A program made the translations under genes and the position numbers. A model generated the notes under the pieces. The model had not been told where the DNA came from. It saw nothing but the letters and a program-made list of their open reading frames with translations, and made no database searches. From Spirochaetales bacterium (GTDB taxonomy: Bacteria > Spirochaetota > Spirochaetia > SZUA-6 > RPPD01), in assembly GCA_016930675.1 (NCBI GenBank), contig JAFGGG010000007.1:1-64000 (forward strand): DNA of 64,000 nt, written 5' to 3'. Within the stretch, counting starts at the first letter, position 1, and every line of letters starts with the position of its first letter. Shown piece by piece: positions 55,505 to 63,431 of this stretch.

Positions 55505-56662
55505 CTAACCTAGCTTTGGTATTCCGAAGCTTCCCAGAATACCGATAATGTTCTCATTACTTAATATGTGTTGATTATGATATTCCAGCAGTATTTTCAT
55601 TTCAAAATTAAAACGAATGCCGGGCGTCTGTGCCAACTTTTTATTCTTATCCGATAAGAGGATAATATCTTGGTCAGAGAGTTTTTCACCTTGTTTTATC
55701 TTTTCCGTAATTCCTTTATGATCCGAAAAAACCGGTTTTTCACTTGAAAGCGTTCCCGTGACGGTTTTATCATCATCATTCACTTCAATACGACAATCAA
55801 ACACATAGTCGAGGCCGAGCCCCGGCTGCTTTGCCTCCGAAAACAGATGGAGGGCCGGCGTAATCAAACCTATCTTGTATCCCATCACCTTCAATGTCTG
55901 AACGAGCTCCATGGTGTCCGGTGTCACCGAAAAACAAGCACTCAATTTCTCAATCACTTCCACAGACAGACCCTCAAGATACTCCACGCTTTTTTGCATA
56001 GCGGCCAATGCATCGCCTGCATAATAAGATATGGCGGATGATTTTATACCCGTTTGCTTCATAATTTCTGCGATAAGCTCCCTGGGAATAAAACTGTTCC
56101 GGATATCAAAAAGAATAATCCGCTTCTGTTTATTAAAAACATCCTCATCCTGGAACATGGTGCTTATACCCATGGCGGACATATGCTCTTTGAGAACATC
56201 TTTCAGGTTTTTTACGGGAAGAGAAGAACGACTGATATCTGTCTGAAGCTCCATGAGAAAAATGTCCGCTCTGGCCACCATCTGCGAGAATTCAATATTG
56301 ATATTATAATTGCTGAGAGTTTTGGATATCTCCGCTATTATCCCCGGTTTATCGTATCCCAACAGAATGAGCAGCAGGTTTTTCTTTTCCGCGCTTCTGG
56401 CAACAGGCGAATATTTATCGATAAAAAGCTTTACATCAGTTTCTTCGGAAATGGTCCCGATAATCTCTTTAAACCTCTCGAATTTCACGCCGGCTGCCGT
56501 TAAATCAACGACCAGGAATATGGTAAACAATCCGTGCATAACATCCTGACGCAGGTCGACGATATTGCCGTTGACCTTTGAAATCGGAGTGGTAATTTTA
56601 CCCACAAGACCGACAGCGTCATTCCCTGTTCCGTATACAATAAAGAGTTTTTGTTTTTCCAT
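55505..56662 (-). CDS. Two-ACT-domain protein with degenerate SerB-type HAD domain
   Basis: A 385 aa protein built like ACT-containing phosphoserine phosphatases: ACT1 about 5-80, ACT2 about 95-170, HAD 181-385. The HAD motif I, normally DxDxT, reads D186-I-R188-N-S; motif II has TPA (268-270) where a Ser is expected; motif IV GDGxND is SDKNKK. The phosphatase centre is therefore almost surely dead. It is the first gene of the Wood-Ljungdahl operon behind a good promoter, with a GGAGAAG ribosome site. A ligand-sensing or regulatory role, for example to serine or glycine, is inferred. Confidence 0.82.
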   Translation of the reverse strand: MEKQKLFIVYGTGNDAVGLVGKITTPISKVNGNIVDLRQDVMHGLFTIFLVVDLTAAGVKFERFKEIIGTISEETDVKLFIDKYSPVARSAEKKNLLLILLGYDKPGIIAEISKTLSNYNINIEFSQMVARADIFLMELQTDISRSSLPVKNLKDVLKEHMSAMGISTMFQDEDVFNKQKRIILFDIRNSFIPRELIAEIMKQTGIKSSAISYYAGDALAAMQKSVEYLEGLSVEVIEKLSACFSVTPDTMELVQTLKVMGYKIGLITPALHLFSEAKQPGLGLDYVFDCRIEVNDDDKTVTGTLSSEKPVFSDHKGITEKIKQGEKLSDQDIILLSDKNKKLAQTPGIRFNFEMKILLEYHNQHILSNENIIGILGSFGIPKLG

Positions 56663-56693
56663 TTTTCTTCTCCACAGAACTTGGTAAGCAGTT

Positions 56694-56723
56694 ATTATCT
56701 CTTTTGAAAAGGGATCTTGTCAA
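56694..56723 (-). promoter_or_regulatory. Promoter of the Wood-Ljungdahl operon
   Basis: Minus strand TTGACA (56723-56718), 18-bp spacer, GATAAT (56699-56694), about 31 bases before the ACT-HAD start. The best promoter in the divergent spacer. Confidence 0.65.
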
Positions 56724-56761
56724 GCGAGTTTTTTCACCGGCACCGCTATTGAGAAATGATA

Positions 56762-56789
56762 TTGCGAAATAGTGATTATAATGTATAAT
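56762..56789 (+). promoter_or_regulatory. Promoter of the J-domain gene
   Basis: TTGCGA (56762-56767), 16-bp spacer, TATAAT (56784-56789), then GGGGTGAT as ribosome site before the ATG at 56821. Confidence 0.55.
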
Positions 56790-56820
56790 AAGGCCTAGAT
56801 CACATGCGGGGTGATATCAT

Positions 56821-57489
56821 ATGCTGACCGATTATCAAATCCTACGCATCAACGAAAACGCCGATATTTCCACAATTAAAAGCGCGTATAGAAAACTCGT
56901 CAAAAAGATCCATCCGGATGTGACAAACGCTACATTTGAAAAGCACCTGTTGCTCATTCAAATCAACCGGGCCTATGAACGGCTTATGAAAAACAAAAAA
57001 GCAATACCGGCCGGCGACACAAAAGCAAAGCGGCACCGACACCCGGCCACTGTCAGCGCCGCACAAACAGCCCGGACGGCAAACCAAACTCCGCCCCGGT
57101 CCCAGAAGACAGGCGCAGTAATCAAGCATAAAGATCCGGCTTACGCGTTTTATAAAACGGGCATGAACTGTTTTATGAAAATCCATCCTTCGCAATGGCA
57201 CATAGAAGTTTCTGCCGTAATGGATGCACCTGGCGAGAAAGACATGCGGGAACTGGAGAAAATTAAAACCAAGGTCAAGAACCTGGTAAAGCTGTTTCCC
57301 AAGGCCTACTACTATTTCAGCATCGTGGTGCATGAATACCCTGACAGCGTATGGCACAGGGATGCCAAGCGCAAAATGACCCTGATCGAGGAGCGCACAT
57401 TACTATACAAAAAAATCATCGAATCGTTTACCGAACACGCCAAAACCGTGCCGCGGGTGAACAGGATGTTTTTTAATAAGAGAAGTTAA
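56821..57489 (+). CDS. J-domain protein
   Basis: A 222 aa protein with an N-terminal J domain (residues 1-62) containing the essential HPD (IHPDVTN). A basic, proline/alanine-rich linker (65-105) leads to an unassigned C-terminal domain (110-222). There are no DnaJ zinc or substrate domains, so it is a specialised DnaK co-chaperone rather than DnaJ. Divergent from the Wood-Ljungdahl operon; a link to it is possible but unproven. Confidence 0.85.
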   Translation: MLTDYQILRINENADISTIKSAYRKLVKKIHPDVTNATFEKHLLLIQINRAYERLMKNKKAIPAGDTKAKRHRHPATVSAAQTARTANQTPPRSQKTGAVIKHKDPAYAFYKTGMNCFMKIHPSQWHIEVSAVMDAPGEKDMRELEKIKTKVKNLVKLFPKAYYYFSIVVHEYPDSVWHRDAKRKMTLIEERTLLYKKIIESFTEHAKTVPRVNRMFFNKRS

Positions 57490-57503
57490 ATTAGAATAAA
57501 TGT

Positions 57504-58088
57504 TTAAAAAGAACGAACGGCGCGTACATAGAACTTTAAGCCCTTATTGTAACCTGTGATAACACCATGGCCGAATTGCTTTTTACACGCATGGAATGTA
57601 TTTTTCTCAGACGACGACCAATAATTGTAGTCGACAAATCCGCCGACACCTTTTAATTTAAGATTTTCATATATTTCATTAAGCTCATCCTCTGATGGTA
57701 AAAACCAGTCACTGTAGCCTGCAATTGTAAGATCATCACATAATTTAGCCGCATAACTTCCATCACCCTGTTTTAATACGATAGCCGCGGTATTGTCCTT
57801 ACCTGTTCCAATCACAGTTGCCATTGCTCCTGTCGTCATAAAACTTCCGTTATGCCATCGCATGCTCGTACTCTGATCGCCGGGAGCCGCTTCCATATAT
57901 TTCCAACCATCTGTATCGGCGTTCGGATTTATATAAAATATCAAACCGCCCGCAGGACCTGTATCCCGTAAATTAAGATTGTAGGTGTCAAGATAACCCG
58001 ATGCTATCGGATTTTTTGGTGCTTCCGGACAGGCAGTAAGCGATAATAGGAGTCCTGTTACTATCAATGTAAAAATTACTTTTTTCAT
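57504..58088 (-). CDS. Lcl/DUF1566-domain lipoprotein
   Basis: A 194 aa lipoprotein with lipobox SLTAC (Cys20). The mature part is a single Lcl (DUF1566) domain: DTGPAGGLIFYINPNADT, DGWKYMEAAPGDQ, GYSDWFLPSEDELNEIY, YWSSSEKN and the final VRAVRSF. These domains are common in spirochaetes and other bacteria as surface proteins, some binding collagen or glycans. AAGGAGGAG ribosome site. Monocistronic. Confidence 0.87.
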   Translation of the reverse strand: MKKVIFTLIVTGLLLSLTACPEAPKNPIASGYLDTYNLNLRDTGPAGGLIFYINPNADTDGWKYMEAAPGDQSTSMRWHNGSFMTTGAMATVIGTGKDNTAAIVLKQGDGSYAAKLCDDLTIAGYSDWFLPSEDELNEIYENLKLKGVGGFVDYNYWSSSEKNTFHACKKQFGHGVITGYNKGLKFYVRAVRSF

Positions 58089-58284
58089 AACTCCTCCTTA
58101 AACATTATTATCAAAATTTAAACTACAAGGCTTCTTATTATATGTAAAGTTAAAATTTATCGGTTTGGATATAAAATAGAATATATAAAGTTCAAATTTT
58201 TAAGATTTTTCAGGCTCAAGAACAGCAAAATATTCCGCATAGACAAAACTTATAAATATGTATATGGAATAAATCCTTACGTTT

Positions 58285-58334
58285 TTATTCCCCGGCACGT
58301 TCGAATTCTTTCTGCATTCCCGCAGTAATTATTT
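58285..58334 (-). pseudogene. MORN-protein tail remnant after the 31-residue-repeat gene
   Basis: Just past the stop of the repeat gene, another frame reads KIITAGMQKEFERAGE and stops, matching the C-terminus KIITGIWKNSEYIGE of the MORN gene at 60026-60568. About 29 of 40 bases agree and nearly all differences are transitions, so this looks like a duplicated, decayed gene end. Confidence 0.5.
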
Positions 58335-59906
58335 TACAATCCACTCTTCGGCTAATGTAATTTTTTGAATGCCGCCATTTTCATATACAACAACTTCAGC
58401 CCCGGCTTTTAACACCCTGCCAGTGTCATTTTTCCAGTTTTCAGCCAATGTGAATTTTTGAATTTTACCGTTTTCATGAACAACTATTTCGGTCCCGCCT
58501 TTTAAAACCCTACCATTAGCTTCTTTCCAGTTCTCCGCTAATGTGAATTTTTGAAATTTGCCATTTTCATGAAAAAGTACTTCAGTCCCGTCTTGATAAA
58601 CCATACCATTAGTATCTTTCCAGTTTTCAGCTAATGTGCATTTTTGCAGCCTGCCGGTTTCATAATAAACTACTTCAGTACCTGCTTTAAGAAAAAAACC
58701 GTTGGAACTTTTCCAGTTTTCAGCTAAGGTACATTTTTGAAGATTACCCTTTTTATGAAAAAAGACTCCAGCCCCGGCTTTTAAAACAGTGCCATCAGTG
58801 CATATAAAGTTTTCTGCCAATGTGCATTTTTGAACCATACCGGTTTCATAATAAACCAGGTCAGTCCCGCCTTTATAAACCATACCATTAATATCTTTCC
58901 AGTTTTCAGCTAATGTATATTTTTGGGTACTGCCGGTTTCATATGCAATCAATTCAGTCCCGGCTTTATAGATCCTCCCATGATCATCTATCCAATTCTG
59001 AGCCAATGTGAGCTTTTGAAGTCTGCCGGTTTCATATATAATTATTTCAGTCCCGGCCTTTACGACCATGCCGTTAACTTCTTTCCAGTTTTTAGCCAAT
59101 GTACATTTTTGAATCTTACCATTTCCATGTAATGCTACTTCGGTCCCTGCCTTTAACACTATATTGTTATGCGCTTGCCAATTTTCGGCTATTGTACATT
59201 TATGAAGACTGCCGGTTTCATATGCAACTACTTCAGTCCCGGCCTTTAAGACCATGCCCTGAATATATTTCCAGTTTTCAGCTATTGTATATTTTTGAAG
59301 ACCGCCATTTTCATATAAAACTACCTCAGTCCCGCCTTTTACGACCATACCCTTAGGATGTTTCCAGTTTTCAGCTATGGTAACATGCTGAGGTTTTCCA
59401 TTTTCATAAAGAAACACTTTAGTTCCGGCTTTTAAAATCATACCGTTATAATGTTTCCAATTCTCGGCAAGTGTAAATTCTTTTATCATTTTATTCGGAT
59501 GAAATAAAACTTCTGTGCCGGATTTATAAATGTGGTTCTCATTATCCATCCAATTTTTAGAAAGCGTCATTCCACGCAGTGATCCATTTTCATGAAAGTA
59601 CACGCTAGTTCCGGATTTGGCCGTCATGCCGTTTTGAGTTATCCAATCTTCGGCAAGCGTCACCTTTTTCAAGGTCTGATCTTCATACAGCTCTATTTCT
59701 GTACCGGCCCTGCAGATCATTCCGTTTGGGGCAGCCCAGTCGTCCCGTATGATAAACCTTTTATAATTTCTGCTCGCATAATATTCTACTATCGAATTAC
59801 TCTTCAGGGTGATGCCTTGAAAAATGTCTTTATCTTGAGCAAAGGAAAACGATGATATCAAGAATTGTATGATAATTATAACAATAATTATTTTAATATT
59901 TTTCAT
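58329..59906 (-). CDS. Exported protein of fifteen 31-residue repeats
   Basis: A 525 aa exported protein. Signal peptide 1-23 (ends SFSFAQ). From residue 52 to 516 there are exactly 15 repeats of 31 residues, plus nine residues of a sixteenth. The consensus is TLAENWK, two or three variable residues, NGMVLKAGTEV, then a YENGKLQK-like strand. The conserved Trp, GT and ENG positions suggest a beta-solenoid or MORN_2/YwqK-like fold. Divergence rises towards the N-terminus (repeats 1-3). I do not recognise the family; surface or periplasmic role assumed. Confidence 0.85.
   Translation of the reverse strand: MKNIKIIIVIIIIQFLISSFSFAQDKDIFQGITLKSNSIVEYYASRNYKRFIIRDDWAAPNGMICRAGTEIELYEDQTLKKVTLAEDWITQNGMTAKSGTSVYFHENGSLRGMTLSKNWMDNENHIYKSGTEVLFHPNKMIKEFTLAENWKHYNGMILKAGTKVFLYENGKPQHVTIAENWKHPKGMVVKGGTEVVLYENGGLQKYTIAENWKYIQGMVLKAGTEVVAYETGSLHKCTIAENWQAHNNIVLKAGTEVALHGNGKIQKCTLAKNWKEVNGMVVKAGTEIIIYETGRLQKLTLAQNWIDDHGRIYKAGTELIAYETGSTQKYTLAENWKDINGMVYKGGTDLVYYETGMVQKCTLAENFICTDGTVLKAGAGVFFHKKGNLQKCTLAENWKSSNGFFLKAGTEVVYYETGRLQKCTLAENWKDTNGMVYQDGTEVLFHENGKFQKFTLAENWKEANGRVLKGGTEIVVHENGKIQKFTLAENWKNDTGRVLKAGAEVVVYENGGIQKITLAEEWIVK
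58332..59753 (-). repeat. 93-bp coding tandem repeat array
   Basis: Fifteen full 93-bp units and one partial unit inside the repeat protein gene. Units at the 3' end of the gene are most alike (for example repeats 12-14), those at the 5' end most diverged, so growth probably occurred at the 3' side. Frame is kept throughout. Confidence 0.85.
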
Positions 59907-60025
59907 ATGAGATCCTCATTACAATTTTTATTGGATAGTTAACATATAATATCCAGTATTAAATCCTTTATCTTTTATAATATCACTTAAAAAAGTAAAA
60001 TTCTGATATTTTTTCAACTCAGATT

Positions 60026-60568
60026 TTATTCCCCGATATATTCAGAGTTTTTCCATATTCCCGTTATAATTTTTCCGGATGAGTACGTAAAAGTCCCCTT
60101 CCCATTGTATTCATTGTTTTTCCATTCACCTTGGTATTTGTCGCCATTAGCATAGTAAAAGGTTCCGTATCCATGAGCTTTACTGTCTTTCCATTCCCCC
60201 TCATATTTATCTCCATTAGCAAAGTAGAAGGTTCCATTGCCATTGGCTTTATTGTCCTGCCACTCACCATCATATATATCGCCGTTAGCAAAATAGAAAA
60301 TACCCACTCCGGACATTTTGTTGTTTTTCCACTCGCCTTCGTACCTGCTGCCTTGCCATTTACCTGAATTAAAATAAAAGATGCCTTTCCCATTCAGCAT
60401 ATAATTTTGCCACTCACCGATATATAAATCGCCATTATTGTATTGATACGTGCCCTCACCATCCCTGCAGGTCCCTTTAATGCAGTTACCGATAAGAAAA
60501 CAATCTGATAATGTGATTAACAAAACAGGCACGATCAGAATAATCGGAATATTAATTTTTATACTCAC
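60026..60568 (-). CDS. MORN-repeat protein
   Basis: A 180 aa protein with an N-terminal hydrophobic segment (about 5-25, likely lipid-modified or anchoring; Cys at SDC) and six to seven MORN repeats of 23 residues (YEGEWKNNKMSGVGIFYFANG type). Start is GTG at 60568; no ATG is available. GGAGG lies 8 bases upstream inside a dispersed repeat sequence. MORN proteins bind lipids or form scaffolds. Its tail is echoed at 58285-58334. Confidence 0.85.
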   Translation of the reverse strand: MSIKINIPIILIVPVLLITLSDCFLIGNCIKGTCRDGEGTYQYNNGDLYIGEWQNYMLNGKGIFYFNSGKWQGSRYEGEWKNNKMSGVGIFYFANGDIYDGEWQDNKANGNGTFYFANGDKYEGEWKDSKAHGYGTFYYANGDKYQGEWKNNEYNGKGTFTYSSGKIITGIWKNSEYIGE

Positions 60569-60599
60569 CTTTGTGTCCTCCGTGAGCTCTGTGAGACTC
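60569..60599 (-). repeat. Second copy of the dispersed repeat, supplying the MORN ribosome site
   Basis: Reverse strand reads TCTCACAGAGCTCAC then GGAGGACACAAAG, sharing its first 15 bases and GGACAC with 48088-48115. Its GGAGG is the Shine-Dalgarno of the GTG-started MORN gene. Confidence 0.6.
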
Positions 60600-60644
60600 T
60601 TTTCTAATTTTTGTACAAGCCCCTTTATTATCAGCAGATAGTAA

Positions 60645-61712
60645 TTACGGCAAAACAGAATCTATCACAGTATTAACCGTGACATGGCCGTTAAAATCGA
60701 GCGTGAAGGCGTTATTCAATATGTTCGAGCTGTAATAATCTCCAGTTAAATGCCTTTTATCTCCATTAATATCATTATAAGAATAGAGATAATAGGTGCC
60801 CGGATGAATATTGTTAAACGTGAAGGTCTTTGTGTTGACGGGAAGAAATATGCACTTGGAGATATATTTCAAATTTTCCTCCTTATAACTGTATCCTTCA
60901 AACAGAGATTTTGTTGTCAGCACTAAAAAGATTTCATGCTTTTTTTCAACTTTCAATTTTTTATCAATAGAAATATTAACGGTAACCTTTCCCACATACG
61001 GTTGTGATAAGGAATTATAGGGATCTTTTTTCAGATCGAAGTATATACTCTCATGCATGTCTTTAAACACATCGGAAAAGTCTTTTACCATGACCGGCTG
61101 GGGATAGTTGAAATGCGCTATGGCAGCTTGCGCGGAACTGCGATCACTTAATTTGGCTTCCCACCTGGAATGAAGCTGCAAAGGCTTAACGCTGTTAAAC
61201 TTATTTGTATACACCTCCATCAACAATTCATCTTTTTTAAAGGTAAATTCCGTATACGCCCGCTCATCACCGGATTGAAAATCGCAAAATTTATAGTAGC
61301 CTTTGGATTCATTTACTACTTCAATTACCTCATACGTTACACATCCCTTGTTTTTAAAAACACCGTAAGTCCGCATGGCCACTTTTAACCTGTTATCATG
61401 CTTTACAATAAAAAAGGTGATATCGTTGTTAGTATCGGGATCAAGTGAGGTGTATTGCGATACCTGTGCGGCGGAAACCGGCCTGAAATCCACATACCAC
61501 ATCGGGAAACTGCCCGCCGGTGTATCGGAAAAAACAGGACCGCTCCATAATCCCGGAATTCTTACTAAAAATCCGAAGCCAAGAACACCACTATCATTGG
61601 TTCCAGCAATGTCGGAACCGCTGCTCACACTTACGCATTGCGGGAATAAAAGCAAAAGAAAAACAGAGATAATAGATGGTAACAACAACCCAGGTTTATT
61701 TTTTATAATCAT
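60645..61712 (-). CDS. Hypothetical lipoprotein
   Basis: A 355 aa lipoprotein; signal peptide ends LLLFPQC (about Cys26). The ATG at 61712 follows AAAGGAGTG; the frame extended to 61745 is rejected. The mature protein has a C-terminal region (about 240-355) resembling a carboxypeptidase-regulatory or transthyretin-like beta-sandwich (FTFNNIHPGTYYLYSYNDIN). The middle part is unassigned. A promoter sits at 61734-61762. Same strand as the MORN and repeat genes. Confidence 0.72.
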   Translation of the reverse strand: MIIKNKPGLLLPSIISVFLLLLFPQCVSVSSGSDIAGTNDSGVLGFGFLVRIPGLWSGPVFSDTPAGSFPMWYVDFRPVSAAQVSQYTSLDPDTNNDITFFIVKHDNRLKVAMRTYGVFKNKGCVTYEVIEVVNESKGYYKFCDFQSGDERAYTEFTFKKDELLMEVYTNKFNSVKPLQLHSRWEAKLSDRSSAQAAIAHFNYPQPVMVKDFSDVFKDMHESIYFDLKKDPYNSLSQPYVGKVTVNISIDKKLKVEKKHEIFLVLTTKSLFEGYSYKEENLKYISKCIFLPVNTKTFTFNNIHPGTYYLYSYNDINGDKRHLTGDYYSSNILNNAFTLDFNGHVTVNTVIDSVLP

Positions 61713-61733
61713 GGTATCACTCCTTTCAATAAA

Positions 61734-61762
61734 ACCATAGTACACTATGAAGGTGCGGTCAA
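61734..61762 (-). promoter_or_regulatory. Candidate promoter of the lipoprotein at 60645-61712
   Basis: Minus strand TTGACC (61762-61757), 17-bp spacer, TATGGT (61739-61734), 22 bases before the start. Confidence 0.5.
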
Positions 61763-61830
61763 ATTTTTTCTATTTTATCGAATATTGTTTCGGATGAGAA
61801 ATGAATAAGAAGATTTAAAAAGAATATAAA

Positions 61831-62208
61831 ATGCCAATCGATATTTCACTAGATATAGAAAACGATATTATAACCAGAACCGTCAGAGGTCTGGTGAGTA
61901 CCGAAGAATTAGTGAAGAGTATTGAAACCGTACTGAATCACCCTGACTTCCATCCGGGCATGAAGAGTCTGACGGACCTGAGCCAAGCAACTCATCATAC
62001 AGATAGTGAAGACATACAGAAAATTGCGATGCTCATATCCCAAAATATTAAAAAAATCAAGGGCGGTAAAGCCGCGGCCGTAGTCTCGAAAAAGATTTCC
62101 TTCGGAATGATGCGCATGCTGCAAAATTACACTTCGGGAATTCCTTTTGAAATCGAAATCTTTTACAATATCGAAGAAGCTAAAAAATGGTTGGGAATAC
62201 AGAGTTGA
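61831..62208 (+). CDS. STAS/SpoIIAA-like small protein
   Basis: A 125 aa cytoplasmic protein resembling the STAS/SEC14-like (SpoIIAA-like) family: ISLDIENDIITRTVRG at the N-terminus, MKSLTDLSQATHHTD in the middle, and FYNIEEAKKWLG at the end, which is the common terminal signature. These proteins are small anti-sigma-antagonist-like or lipid-binding modules. It precedes a decayed histidine kinase by 25 bases, so it may be the survivor of a signalling operon. Confidence 0.7.
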   Translation: MPIDISLDIENDIITRTVRGLVSTEELVKSIETVLNHPDFHPGMKSLTDLSQATHHTDSEDIQKIAMLISQNIKKIKGGKAAAVVSKKISFGMMRMLQNYTSGIPFEIEIFYNIEEAKKWLGIQS

Positions 62209-62233
62209 TTATAGGGTAATGCGGAAGCAAGCC

Positions 62234-63317
62234 ATGGCTGACAAAGAATAAAATAACGAACAGCTTTTAAAGGAACTCAAAGAGCTGCGCCGGTTAGAAG
62301 AAGAATACGAAGACCTTTTTATGTACGCACCGGATATGTTCCTTCAGATTGACGTAAAAACCTCGAAGATACTTAACTGCAACATGGCATGCACGCAAAT
62401 TCTTGGATATACAATGGATGAACTTATCGGTAAGTCGGTTTTTGATTTGTACACACCCAAAAGCGCCGCTTATGTAAAAGAAAAGGTATTTCCGTTATTT
62501 TTAAAACGCGGGAAAATCTCCGAAGCAGAAATGCAGGCGGTTTGCAAGAACGGCACCATCATTGATGTGTCGCTCAATGCATCGGCTGTAAGGGATAAAA
62601 ACGGGGACATTTTAAAGACCAGATCCATTTGGAGAAATATCACCGCATACAAGAAGATAAAGGACGCATTGCGTGACACACAAAATATGCTGAAGCTGGT
62701 ACTGGATTCAATTCCCGTTTCGGTGTTTCGGAAAGACGGCGATTTGCGCTACCTAGGCGGCAACAAAACCTTTCTTAGTGATGCGGGGCTCGGATTTATA
62801 GAGGATATCCTGCCGCGTATCTTCGATCCATTCTTAACGCTTAAAGCAAAAGGAAGCGGTTTGGGCCTCACTACCTGTTATTCGATTATAAAACGGCATA
62901 ATGGAATTATAGAGGTTAAATCGGAAACGGGCAGAGGAAGTACATTTGAAATCTGCCTTCCGGCCTCGGCTGAACCAGCTGCTCCTCCATCGGAAAACAG
63001 ACAAGTGACCCACAGAGGAAAAGGAAGGGAAAGAGGCATTGAGTACCTTTATAAAAGAGACGGAAGCTCAACGCTATTTCAACCTGGTTATACTTGACCT
63101 TATCGCGCCCGGTAAGCTGGGAGGAAAAGAAACAGCACGGGAAATAAGAAAGCTGGATGACAAAATTCCGATTTTTGTAGCAAGCGGTTATGCAAATGGT
63201 CCTGTACTGGCGAATCCGAATGAATACGGACTTACGGCTGGTATTCGGAAACCGTTCAGAAAAGCCGAACTGGAAGCATTTTTAAGCAGGCATCTGAAGA
63301 ACATGTCTGCCGGCTGA
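62234..63317 (+). pseudogene. Decayed PAS hybrid histidine kinase
   Basis: A kinase gene broken at three places. From the ATG at 62234 an in-frame TAA (62249-62251) stops after five codons; the frame then resumes through a short coiled coil into PAS1 (YAPDMFLQIDVKTSKILN). A second PAS breaks off at GGNKTFLSDAGL and joins directly to the end of an ATPase domain (ILPRIFDPFLTLKAKGSGLGL), so the HisKA and N-box are gone. Finally the frame shifts into the back half of a receiver (FNLVILDLIAPGK, VASGYA, RKPF), its front half deleted. Confidence 0.85.
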
Positions 63318-63431
63318 CCGCAGGGATTTTTAACAATAAAGCGAGAATTTTATAATATTTACTATTTTTTTTGTTTTTAGTATAAAACTCGCTATAATTA
63401 TCATTGTAATATAAATTTTTTGGAGGTCAAT

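Noticed and set aside
55505-56662. Phosphoserine phosphatase (serB)
   Set aside because: The DxDxT, Ser and GDGxND catalytic motifs are all altered, so the enzymatic name would mislead.
58332-59753. Possible CRISPR array, because of regular 93-bp repeats
   Set aside because: Units are contiguous, in frame, diverged and coding for 31-residue repeats; there are no unique spacers and no cas genes.
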